This document shows, one piece after another, positions 43,379 through 51,266 of a stretch of 64,000 bases of DNA. Numbering within the stretch: the first letter of the stretch is position 1; each line of letters begins with the position of its first letter. This DNA comes from CAZTJA01 sp964613745 (GTDB lineage Bacteria > Desulfobacterota > Desulfomonilia > Desulfomonilales > Desulfomonilaceae), in NCBI GenBank assembly GCA_964613745.1, contig CAZTJA010000001.1:132513-196512 (forward strand). Reading direction: 5' to 3'. The notes beneath the pieces were generated by a model that was not told where the DNA came from, made no database searches, and was given only the letters and a program-made list of their open reading frames with translations. Made by a program: the position numbers and the translations under genes.

Positions 43379-44518
43379 TCAATCAAACCAGATTGTCAAA
43401 GAATCTCGCATATTGGATATGTCATCGACCGAATAATTGATGCTGGTCAATATTTCCTTCGTGTGCTCTCCGAATCTGTACGCGGGTGTCCTCAACGAAC
43501 CTGGGGTGTTCGATAAAAAAGGCAACACGCCGGGTTCCGCCATTCCATTTGTGTTCATATGTATAATGCCTCTTTCCCTAAAGCTGTTTGACTTTATTAC
43601 ATCTCCAAGAGTGTTTACCGGTGATACACATGCATCGGCATCATTTAGGAGTTCCATCCATTCCGATAAATCCTTCTGAAAAAAGATTCGCTCCAATTCG
43701 CTTTCTATGTGCGACATCTTTTTCTCATTGTACTGAATATCTACAAGATCCGGGCGATCCAATTTCTCACACATTGTTGCCCACAAATGTGGTTCGAGAG
43801 CACCAACGGAAAGATATCTTCCGTCCTTGGTCATATACAGGCGGTAACAGGGAAGCCATTTGTTTGAATCGGACTTTCGCCTCCCAGGTAAAGGGTTTCC
43901 CGTTTGGAAGCACGTTATCGGGACAGTCAGTAGAGAAACGAGACTATCGGCCATTGATGTGTCAATAAATTGACCTCGGCCTGTAATATGCCTAGCGTTT
44001 AAAGCCATGAGTATTCCAATCACGGCATAAACTCCCCCAGCCAAAGCAGCGGTTTGAAAGTCCGGCATAACGGGATTCTGTCGGCTATCCTTAATTAGAT
44101 CGAGCAAGCCGGCTTCTGAGATCAGATTTAAATCGTGACCCGATTTCATGGAGGTGAGTCCGCTTGCACCGAATGCAGTTATTGAACAATAAATCAAGTC
44201 AGGTTTTCGAAGGCGTAAAGATTCGTAGTCTATACCCCATTTTTTCGTAGATCCCGGTTTGAAGCCCTCCACCAATACATCCACATTGCTCAAGAGTTCA
44301 AAAAAGATATGTCGTCCCTCAGGTTGATCGAGGTCGACCGATATATGTTTCTTATTTCTCTTGAGAGAAGGAATATTGCCGAGAACCGAGCCGTGACGAT
44401 ATTTTGGAGCTTCCATAACCAGTACATCCGCCCCGTGATCAGCTAAAATAGTTGTGCAAAAAGGTCCCGGAAGCAATCTGCTCAAATCGAGAACCTTCAA
44501 ATTGTCCAATGCTCCCAT
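43379..44518 (-). CDS. CaiB/BaiF family, alpha-methylacyl-CoA racemase-like
   Basis: The 379-residue protein belongs to the family III CoA-transferase/racemase fold. It has LLPGPFCTTILADHGADVL at the start and SGHDLN at 126-131, followed by MPDF at 151-154. His128 and Asp153 correspond to the His126/Asp156 pair of alpha-methylacyl-CoA racemase, so I favour a racemase over a CoA transferase, although transferases share Asp near SGHD. It would invert the 2-methyl centre of branched acyl-CoAs. It diverges from the OmpA/TPR gene with a 170-base intergenic region. Confidence 0.8.
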   Translation of the reverse strand: MGALDNLKVLDLSRLLPGPFCTTILADHGADVLVMEAPKYRHGSVLGNIPSLKRNKKHISVDLDQPEGRHIFFELLSNVDVLVEGFKPGSTKKWGIDYESLRLRKPDLIYCSITAFGASGLTSMKSGHDLNLISEAGLLDLIKDSRQNPVMPDFQTAALAGGVYAVIGILMALNARHITGRGQFIDTSMADSLVSLLTVPITCFQTGNPLPGRRKSDSNKWLPCYRLYMTKDGRYLSVGALEPHLWATMCEKLDRPDLVDIQYNEKKMSHIESELERIFFQKDLSEWMELLNDADACVSPVNTLGDVIKSNSFRERGIIHMNTNGMAEPGVLPFLSNTPGSLRTPAYRFGEHTKEILTSINYSVDDISNMRDSLTIWFD

Positions 44519-44593
44519 CTCAATCTCCCGAGAAAAGATGTTGACTCAACGCCAAAACAAACTCCAGTAACAAGGAATACTATCAGAAATGAC

Positions 44594-44622
44594 TTGAGAC
44601 TCTGAGCTTACACAATTAAAAT
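44594..44622 (+). promoter_or_regulatory. Sigma70-type promoter of the caspase/OmpA cluster
   Basis: TTGAGA (44594-44599) and TAAAAT (44617-44622) have 17 bases between, each matching five of six consensus bases. Transcription would start near 44629, about 60 bases before the OmpA-TPR start, with a GGGGGAG ribosome site in between. Confidence 0.65.
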
Positions 44623-44688
44623 TGAATATGCAGTCATGTTTCTCTCTGCGTTGTGAAACGATCCTTTGTAGATCTTTAAGGGGGAGAA

Positions 44689-45648
44689 GTGAACCGTTGT
44701 TACTGTTTCTTGGTTGTCTGGTTGCTTCTGCAATCAAGCGTCGCCGATTCCATTGTCGCTTCTAACCTTGTGGACGGCTGCACCCAAGCGAAATTGATCT
44801 ATTCGGAAGCGTGTCGTTATACGAATGCAGAGCACCGAAAACGCGCTTTTGAAAAAGCGGTTGAATTATGTCCAAACTACGCCGAGGCCCACAATAATCT
44901 CGCTGACGCACTGGAAACACTTGCCTTAATTGAAAAACCTTTTACCCCTGAAAACGTTAAGTTAAAGAATCAACTTATTGACCGCTCCATAACTGAATAC
45001 CGTAAAGCACTGACCATTAGGCCTGATCTTTTGCCCGCGCACATCGGATTGGCCTCTAACTACTTCAGAACAGGTCAATACGAAGCCGCCTTAATACATC
45101 TAAAAAGAGCTTCCGAGATCAAGCCGTCAGATCCGAGTATCACGGAGTTGACAGGTGAAGTGCGTCAGGCCCTTAATGAGAGGAGATCCGGACCAATCCA
45201 GGCATCAGAAATTATTTCTCAGTGCAAGCAACTTTCCAATGCGAAATCACACGGGGTAAAACTCATGGGATTCGAGGGGACTACCGTGGCCAAGGGTAGA
45301 CAGAAATTCGACAACATACTTTTTGACGAATGGTCTTCGGAAGTAAATCGACCCGAATCTCTGACGCAGCTCGATGAAATCGGCAAAGCTTTTTCAGCTA
45401 AGGAGCTTGGGAACTATAGCTTTATTGTCGAAGGTCATACTGATCATAGAGGTGACTACCAGAGAAACGTCACCTTGTCCGAAGACCGTGCTAATCAGGT
45501 TAAGAAATTCTTAACCGAAAAATACTCGATAGAAGGCACAAGAATTCAAACGATTGCTTACGGGCCGAACAGACCTTTGTCACCAGGAGATTCCCCGGAA
45601 AATCTGCAGAAAAACCGTAGAGTCGAAATAGTATTTGTGGGAAAGTAG
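44689..45648 (+). CDS. TPR and OmpA-domain envelope protein
   Basis: The 319-residue protein has a short hydrophobic signal (residues 4-20), tetratricopeptide repeats (about 45-165; AEAHNNLADAL, PAHIGLASNYFRTGQYEAAL) and an OmpA-like peptidoglycan-binding domain (about 205-319). The domain has VEGHTDHRG and LSEDRANQVKKFL, retaining the Asp and Arg that clamp diaminopimelate, and ends NRRVEIVFVGK. It is thus a periplasmic, wall-anchored scaffold. GTG start with GGGGGAG upstream. It is first in a five-gene cluster transcribed from the promoter at 44594; the caspase gene follows after 148 bases. Confidence 0.85.
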   Translation: MNRCYCFLVVWLLLQSSVADSIVASNLVDGCTQAKLIYSEACRYTNAEHRKRAFEKAVELCPNYAEAHNNLADALETLALIEKPFTPENVKLKNQLIDRSITEYRKALTIRPDLLPAHIGLASNYFRTGQYEAALIHLKRASEIKPSDPSITELTGEVRQALNERRSGPIQASEIISQCKQLSNAKSHGVKLMGFEGTTVAKGRQKFDNILFDEWSSEVNRPESLTQLDEIGKAFSAKELGNYSFIVEGHTDHRGDYQRNVTLSEDRANQVKKFLTEKYSIEGTRIQTIAYGPNRPLSPGDSPENLQKNRRVEIVFVGK

Positions 45649-45796
45649 TTCGTATGAACTAGAACATGTTTAATGTCACTCTTAAGAGTTTTTACCGAAG
45701 CGTAATCATAGATGTTACGGATGTGTATTTTAGAACCAGTTTGGATCACATTGGGAATGAAAATAATATGTTCCAGCCGGTCATCCGGAGGATTTA

Positions 45797-47224
45797 ATGG
45801 TAATCCGGTCATTTATCGCATTACTGTTTTTATTGGGCGGTTTCTTAGGCCATTCTGAAACCCGAGCGAACGATCCCAAAGTTTCTCTATACGCCGTAAT
45901 AGTAGGAATTAAGCAATTCAAAGATCCTAATATTCCCCCTCTTACGATCTCCGATAAAGATGCACGAGATTTTCACACCTTTTTGAAAGATGCCGAAAAA
46001 CTGTTCAAGAAATCGAGCTTGATCTTGCTGCTAAATGAGCAGGCTACGAGAGCAAACGTTGCCAAGGCATTGCGGCAAAGCCTTAAGCCTGCCGGGAAAG
46101 ACGACATAGTAATCATCTTTCTTTCGGGTCATGGAGCAGCTGATCCGGCATTGCCGAATGAATTTTACTTTATCACCCATGATACACAATGGAATAATCT
46201 GTTCGGCACCGCTCTATTGATGAATGATACCAATCTGTTCAAGGGAGTTGACTCAGACCGAATTCTGATGTTGTCAGATGCATGCCATTCCGGTGGTTTC
46301 AATGAAGGCATTCAACGCAGCATAGCGAAAGAGGCGGGCAGGTTCTTCTCGCTTTTTGATTCATTTCAGGGTCGAACGGCAATAAGTTCCAGCAGACCGG
46401 ATGAAAAAAGTTTCGAAGACCCTAAATTCGGCAACAGTATTTTCACCCACTACCTCTTGCGGGGTCTGCGCGGAGAGGCAGCCAAACCTGAATCCAAGGG
46501 CAGTATCGCATCCAAAGATTTATATGGATTTGTGTACGACAATACACGCAAAGCTACCGAGGGAAAGCAGAATCCGCAATTCTATTCCGCTAAAGGAAAG
46601 AGTGACGATACTACGATTTTCATGGTCCGCACGTATTCTGAGCCTCTGAACGTCAACGTTCAGTTTTTCAGCGAGGACGATTCGGGAAAAACTCAACAAT
46701 TGCAAGACCAAGCTTCCGTGAAGTCGGGAACAAAAATAGGTCTAGCATTTCAGCCTGATTCCGACTGCTTCGTGTATGTTTTTTGGTGGGATACAAACGG
46801 CTCAGTGGGGCGTTTGTTCCCTAATCCGAGTCTTACCGAAGGAACAGGGCAGGTCAAAGCACACAAGACATATTGGCTTCCTTCCGGTAAAGATGGTGAG
46901 AGATGGTATGTTCTTGATAACAACCCAGGCTATGAAAATATTTATTTCGTAGCAAGTCGTGATAAAAACCCAAAATTGGAAGCGCTTTACGACCGCATAG
47001 AACGATTATCCCGAGAGCCTCAATCCCCGACCAAGACAAAAGTAGCTGCAGGTGAGCTTGAACGGGAAATTAATCTCATGGGAATCAGTAACTACACTAT
47101 AGCCAAGACTTCGAATACAGGGCCTTCATCTTCGAACAGAGAGCAACTCTTCAATGAATTACAGAATCAAATCCAGGTATCAGGAGCCGATAAAGTAGTT
47201 CAACTTAGGTTAAAGCATGAATAA
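45797..47224 (+). CDS. Exported caspase-like protease with C-terminal DUF4384 domain
   Basis: In this 475-residue protein a signal peptide (1-24) precedes a caspase/C14 p20-like domain (about 30-275). Catalytic His112 lies in LSGHGA and Cys163 in SDACHSG. The C-terminal part (about 285-400) resembles DUF4384, with CFVYVFWWDTNGSVGRLFPN. A charged helical tail follows. The dyad predicts an orthocaspase/gingipain-like peptidase working in the periplasm or at the surface, probably with basic P1 preference as usual in bacterial caspases; this is inference. GGAGGA precedes the ATG. Domain order is the reverse of the next gene. Confidence 0.85.
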   Translation: MVIRSFIALLFLLGGFLGHSETRANDPKVSLYAVIVGIKQFKDPNIPPLTISDKDARDFHTFLKDAEKLFKKSSLILLLNEQATRANVAKALRQSLKPAGKDDIVIIFLSGHGAADPALPNEFYFITHDTQWNNLFGTALLMNDTNLFKGVDSDRILMLSDACHSGGFNEGIQRSIAKEAGRFFSLFDSFQGRTAISSSRPDEKSFEDPKFGNSIFTHYLLRGLRGEAAKPESKGSIASKDLYGFVYDNTRKATEGKQNPQFYSAKGKSDDTTIFMVRTYSEPLNVNVQFFSEDDSGKTQQLQDQASVKSGTKIGLAFQPDSDCFVYVFWWDTNGSVGRLFPNPSLTEGTGQVKAHKTYWLPSGKDGERWYVLDNNPGYENIYFVASRDKNPKLEALYDRIERLSREPQSPTKTKVAAGELEREINLMGISNYTIAKTSNTGPSSSNREQLFNELQNQIQVSGADKVVQLRLKHE

Positions 47225-47278
47225 TCCGAAGAGTTGGTCATATTTTCGTGCATTCCTCGATACGTACTATATAGACTC

Positions 47279-47303
47279 ATTCACATGGCCCTTTTATGTG
47301 AAT
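47279..47303. repeat. Inverted repeat upstream of the second caspase gene
   Basis: ATTCACAT (47279-47286) and ATGTGAAT (47296-47303) form a perfect 8-bp inverted repeat around nine bases, in the 156-base gap between the two caspase genes. It could be an operator or a weak mRNA hairpin. Confidence 0.35.
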
Positions 47304-47380
47304 TCGTGCTTAGTCATTCAGAGAAGACACCTTTAAAAGCAAATTTGCATTCGCAATCACCCAGGGTGAAGGGGGGGAAG

Positions 47381-48937
47381 ATGAGTAATCGTGTGAGAAC
47401 ATTGATAGTCATTTTTTGCATTGCTTTGCTGTTTCCGGTCTGCGTTGTCGAAATTTCACATTCAGTGAATTGGCAAGATATCGGCGTCTTGCCGGTGAAC
47501 GGTGACGCAGCGAATTCCATTAAAATCAGTTTAACCGCCGACAAAACTCAGCTCAAGCCGGATGACTATGTGGTCTTTACTTTCGGGGCGGATCAACCCT
47601 GTTACCTAACGCTCATGTCGATGGGGTCCTCGGGCAAAATTATCAGGCTCTGGCCTAATGATTACTCAGGGACGGACAATTCCGTGGCCGGAGGAGCTAC
47701 TCGCACATTCCCATCCAGTGGCGACGGTTTTAGATACAAGATTGCGGGTCCGGACGGAACCGAACGGATCATAGCCTATGCAACCTCGGAGCAGGGCAAA
47801 ATATTGACCGAACAAGAATTTCAGAAACTGGGCAAATCCGCTTTTAAACAGTTTAAAGGTAAAGCGAAGGATCTTGCTGTAGAGTTTCAGAATAATTCAT
47901 CGCACTTGCCGGCGAACATAAAATGGGGGACTGCGCAGGTAAATTTAGAAATCAAATCTCAAGCCGAGGCTTCGACGGGGATCAACACAGGTCCTCCCTC
48001 ATCCTTTCAGAGACCTGAATCAGAAACTTCTTCTCCCTCTTCCACTTCTAATCAGTTTTCCTCGGCCGCACCCACCGCGACATCGGGTCAACCGGATCAA
48101 TCAGGCGAAAAGCTATTTATTTTGGCCATAGGAGCCTCAACGGGGTCTCTGAAGTATTGTGAGAAAGATGCCGTTTCTATCACAAGCGCGGTGAAACTGC
48201 GATTCGGAGTGCCGGATTCGAGAATCAAGACAATTTTATCCAAAGATGCAGATTACGAAGGAGTAATTCGAGGTCTGAAGTGGCTGACGGACGTTACTGG
48301 GCCGGAAGACAATACTCTGATCTACTTCAGCGGCCACGGAACCTCGATTCCGGATCAGCCGCCGTTTGATGAATCGGACAAAATGGATGAGTGCTTCGTG
48401 CTTTATCATAAGGTACCGCCTATCGATTACAGAACAGCCTTACGATCAAAGGCAATAATGATGGATGATGAATTTAACACCTTGGTGCAAAAAATCCCGG
48501 CTCGTAAAAGGATCGTGATAGCGGATGCCTGCCACAGCGGCACAATAAGCAAAGAAATACCTAAAGAGAATTCAGGGCTAGTGGCAAAGTACCTACCTCT
48601 GATAGATCCCGACACGGGAAAAACTATTCATAATATTACCGCCAAAGGAATTCCCACTGATTACGGTGGTAGAAACGAAGCGGTTTTATCCGCTTGCCTC
48701 GACAATCAGTCTTCATATGAAGATCAGAATAATCAATCAGGATTGTTCACCTATTATCTGCTCCAGGGTATTAGGTCAGGGTCTCAGAATTTGCAACAAG
48801 CATTTGAACGGGCAAAATCCGAAACTATCAAATCTACCTCGGAAAGCGCCCAGAAGACGCGAGGGGCCGTTAAGCAACAGACACCACAGTTGACCGATCT
48901 CTTCGGGATAACCAAGTCTATGGTCTTCAGTAAGTAG
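47381..48937 (+). CDS. Exported DUF4384-caspase protease
   Basis: This 518-residue protein has a signal peptide (1-28), a DUF4384-like domain (about 44-192; CYLTLMSMGSSGKIIRLWPN), a Ser/Thr/Pro-rich linker (195-240) and a caspase/C14 domain (243-518). His319 is in YFSGHGT and Cys384 in IADACHSG. The start is moved from TTG/ATG upstream to ATG 47381, which directly follows a GGGGGAAG ribosome site and opens a normal signal peptide. Predicted to be a second envelope protease with the domain order inverted relative to the preceding gene. It is followed 18 bases later by a DUF4384-only protein. Confidence 0.85.
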   Translation: MSNRVRTLIVIFCIALLFPVCVVEISHSVNWQDIGVLPVNGDAANSIKISLTADKTQLKPDDYVVFTFGADQPCYLTLMSMGSSGKIIRLWPNDYSGTDNSVAGGATRTFPSSGDGFRYKIAGPDGTERIIAYATSEQGKILTEQEFQKLGKSAFKQFKGKAKDLAVEFQNNSSHLPANIKWGTAQVNLEIKSQAEASTGINTGPPSSFQRPESETSSPSSTSNQFSSAAPTATSGQPDQSGEKLFILAIGASTGSLKYCEKDAVSITSAVKLRFGVPDSRIKTILSKDADYEGVIRGLKWLTDVTGPEDNTLIYFSGHGTSIPDQPPFDESDKMDECFVLYHKVPPIDYRTALRSKAIMMDDEFNTLVQKIPARKRIVIADACHSGTISKEIPKENSGLVAKYLPLIDPDTGKTIHNITAKGIPTDYGGRNEAVLSACLDNQSSYEDQNNQSGLFTYYLLQGIRSGSQNLQQAFERAKSETIKSTSESAQKTRGAVKQQTPQLTDLFGITKSMVFSK

Positions 48938-48955
48938 TTCAGAAAGGGGCATGGA

Positions 48956-49519
48956 ATGAAAAAGTTAGTGTTGACGGCAATTCTAGTATTCGTTTCGAGT
49001 TTTCTCTATGACTTTGCAGGGGCGCAGTCGGGCAGAGAAATCCTCGACGAGGCAAACAAAATCCAGAACGACAATCCAGCGGTAAAACTGTCTTTAACTT
49101 CGGACAATCAATCTTACAAGCCCGGCGATGAAATTAAATTCAAACTCGACACGGACTCGGAGGGTCATCTCACAATATTGGATATTGGAACGAGTGGAGA
49201 AGTAACCATACTTTTTCCGAATCAATGGCATCCAACTTCCAAAGTGGATAAGGGGCAAATTAATTTACCTCCGGAGAACGCCAATTTCCGTTTCGTTGTG
49301 AAGGGTCCGGCAGGACCTGAAAAGGTCAAAGCAATACTGAGTCAGGAACCAATCATTGGCCAGTTCGCAGACAATCCCCAGAAGGGTTGGCAGATAACCG
49401 GGCCTTTTATGAAATTCCAAAATCCTCTCCAGAGTTTCAAGAACATTGCAGTGGAGACTCAGTCAATGCCAAAAGCGAACTGGGTGGTTACGGAATTTAA
49501 CTTCACCATCAATGATTAA
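48956..49519 (+). CDS. Exported DUF4384-only protein
   Basis: The 187-residue protein consists of a signal peptide (1-23, ending FAGA) and one DUF4384-like beta domain. YKPGDEIKFKLDTDSEGHL and LFPNQWHP align with the DUF4384 parts of the two neighbouring caspase proteins. No protease residues. It may be a partner, inhibitor or structural copy of the caspase accessory domain; that is inference. Coupled closely to the second caspase gene (18-base gap) and to the OmpA gene (27-base gap). Confidence 0.8.
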   Translation: MKKLVLTAILVFVSSFLYDFAGAQSGREILDEANKIQNDNPAVKLSLTSDNQSYKPGDEIKFKLDTDSEGHLTILDIGTSGEVTILFPNQWHPTSKVDKGQINLPPENANFRFVVKGPAGPEKVKAILSQEPIIGQFADNPQKGWQITGPFMKFQNPLQSFKNIAVETQSMPKANWVVTEFNFTIND

Positions 49520-49546
49520 TAATAATAAGGTTTGAAAGGGGGGACT

Positions 49547-50383
49547 ATGAAAAAGCTACTAACATTCATCATCGCCGGGCTGTTTGCATGTTCCACAATA
49601 GTATTCGCCGAAACGTACGAAGAGTTTCAAAAAAATAAAGGCAAAGACGAAAGCGTTCAGCGCCTTATTCCTAAAGGTAAACCTAGGCTTAAAACGAAGG
49701 ACATCATAGTTGAAGAGTTGCGGACTCAGGGAGAAACCGCATTCGACAGTGATCTAATAAACTTCGATTATGGTTCACCTCGATTGAGGGAAACCGCCAA
49801 GCCTCAGTTGCTCGAAATAGCAAAATCTATAACCACCTCCCAAGATTTGGCCAAAATCCCATTTTTCTATGTTGATGGTCACACATGTTCCATTGGATCC
49901 CAGGAAAACAATTGCAGGCTATCTTGGGGAAGGGCAGGCAGCGTCGTTGAATTTCTTACTACCGTAGGGGGAGTTCCGCGAGAGAAAATTCGAGCCCGAG
50001 GCTTCGGACTCTCAATGCCCAAACACTCCAACGAAACTGAAGACGGGCGCTCCATGAATCGTCGAGTAGTATTGCGAACACCACATCAGGCATCGGAATC
50101 TGACAATAAGCTGGTTTGCCATCAAATTGCCGCACCTCAGCAATGGAGTTCCGATCCCGGCTATGAATATGGATTTGGGTCATCCCAGTCCTGGCTATCT
50201 GAGTGGACTGATCAAACCGATGAAGATGTTGCCGTTATGATAGAAAGAGGAAAAAAGGCTGGTCCGTCCGGTTTCAACAGAATTCCTACATCTCAAGGAT
50301 CACCCGGCGGTTCGGATCCTAAAAGTATCAAGCCGGTAAAGGAAGCTGCCCCGCCACCCAAAGGTTTTCAGAAATCAAATTAA
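49547..50383 (+). CDS. OmpA-family envelope protein with Asp-to-Cys change
   Basis: This 278-residue protein has a signal peptide (1-21), an OmpA-like domain (about 65-185) and a disordered, Pro/Gly-rich C-terminal tail (about 235-278). The peptidoglycan motif reads DGHTCSIG instead of GHTDxxG, and a second Cys follows 10 residues later; the Arg of WGRAGSVVEFL is kept. A disulfide in place of the Asp clamp is possible. The start ATG 49547 follows GGGGGG closely; a TTG at 49532 is rejected. Last gene of the cluster, followed by a long hairpin. Confidence 0.85.
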   Translation: MKKLLTFIIAGLFACSTIVFAETYEEFQKNKGKDESVQRLIPKGKPRLKTKDIIVEELRTQGETAFDSDLINFDYGSPRLRETAKPQLLEIAKSITTSQDLAKIPFFYVDGHTCSIGSQENNCRLSWGRAGSVVEFLTTVGGVPREKIRARGFGLSMPKHSNETEDGRSMNRRVVLRTPHQASESDNKLVCHQIAAPQQWSSDPGYEYGFGSSQSWLSEWTDQTDEDVAVMIERGKKAGPSGFNRIPTSQGSPGGSDPKSIKPVKEAAPPPKGFQKSN

Positions 50384-50400
50384 TTCGTTTACTTCATCAA

Positions 50401-50431
50401 TGAACAACCCGAGATTAGCTCGGGTTGTTCA
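50401..50431. terminator. 13-bp perfect hairpin between convergent genes
   Basis: Stem 50401-50413 pairs with 50419-50431 around a five-base loop (attag). The TAA stop of the minus-strand lipoprotein gene lies in the loop. There is no T-run on either side, so it may act as an mRNA 3' stabiliser rather than a classical intrinsic terminator. Confidence 0.6.
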
Positions 50432-51014
50432 TTGAAACGGATTTGGATTCGTGAATCTTCCTTGCTGTTTCGAAGTCTTTCTTTGCGAGATCATGCCGTT
50501 GCATTTTCTGATGTAACGCACCTCGCTCCTTGTAAGCGGATGCGTTTCCGGGATTCAATTTTATGGCTGCGTTAAAATGGGCCTCAGCATCATCATATGA
50601 ACCTTTGGACACAAGCTCTGTGGCTCTTGACAAATGGAATGATGACCTGTGCACCTGGTGATCGAAAACCACAATCTTCTCCTCGGAAAAATTACTCTCT
50701 CCGGTTTTTCCCCAGGAGGTCACGGCCACACAGTAGACTTCTCCGTTTTGAACTTTTTCGATCAAGGCTCCACAATCTTTTGTACTGGCCATATTTCGGA
50801 ATTCACCTTTTTCAGAGCCCCAAAAAACAGTGTACCCTATTGCATCCGGGACCGGCTTCCAGTTGACCCTTATTCCTCCTTGAGTTGAATCGACGCTCAC
50901 TTGTTTCGGTGCTTCGATCTTTTTTGAGTTGGTGTTTCCGGAAGTACCGCAGGACATGAGAAAAAATGAAGAAAGGAGCAGAATACATAAACTCGTATGT
51001 ATATTCCTAGACAA
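50415..51014 (-). CDS. Lipoprotein with fibronectin-III-like and TPR regions
   Basis: The 199-residue protein starts with a lipoprotein signal; the lipobox is LMSC with Cys22. A fibronectin-III-like domain follows at about 38-118 (GGIRVNWKPVPDAIGYTVFWG). Two TPR-like repeats lie at about 125-190 (YDDAEAHFNAAIKLNPGNASAYKERG). It is predicted to be anchored at the outer or inner membrane periplasmic face. Start is TTG at 51014, preceded by GGAGGTAGG about ten bases away. It is convergent with the caspase/OmpA cluster and shares its terminal hairpin, so it could be functionally related, but nothing proves it. Confidence 0.8.
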   Translation of the reverse strand: MSRNIHTSLCILLLSSFFLMSCGTSGNTNSKKIEAPKQVSVDSTQGGIRVNWKPVPDAIGYTVFWGSEKGEFRNMASTKDCGALIEKVQNGEVYCVAVTSWGKTGESNFSEEKIVVFDHQVHRSSFHLSRATELVSKGSYDDAEAHFNAAIKLNPGNASAYKERGALHQKMQRHDLAKKDFETARKIHESKSVSMNNPS

Positions 51015-51048
51015 GGGTGATACCTACCTCCCCGTTGTGGTATTGCAT

Positions 51049-51077
51049 AGTATAATTACATATTGATCCCGGAACAA
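51049..51077 (-). promoter_or_regulatory. Possible promoter for the FN3/TPR lipoprotein
   Basis: On the minus strand TTGTTC (51072-51077) and TATACT (51049-51054) are 17 bases apart. The -10 is good, the -35 moderate. A GGAGGT ribosome site lies between it and the TTG start. Confidence 0.4.
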
Positions 51078-51180
51078 GTATTACCATTAAAATAAGTGAA
51101 TTGAGAAAAGAACTCTTCAAAAGACATTTGTTTATGATTCTATGCTTCCAGCCTTAAAAGAGAAAGAACCGAGACGGCGT

Positions 51181-51209
51181 TTGACTTGAAGGAGCCGCTG
51201 TGATATAAG
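51181..51209 (+). promoter_or_regulatory. Sigma70-type promoter of the parvulin gene
   Basis: TTGACT (51181-51186) and TATAAG (51204-51209) with a 17-base spacer, each five of six to consensus. The start point would fall near 51216, about 50 bases before the GTG start. Confidence 0.65.
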
Positions 51210-51266
51210 CCTGCCCGAATTGGAGATAATCGCCGAAAACCAATGACGGATACAAAGGAGATTCCT

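Noticed and set aside
50415..51014. Lipoprotein as a sixth member of the caspase module
   Set aside because: It is on the opposite strand with its own probable promoter; only the shared end hairpin links them, so I leave it out of the module.
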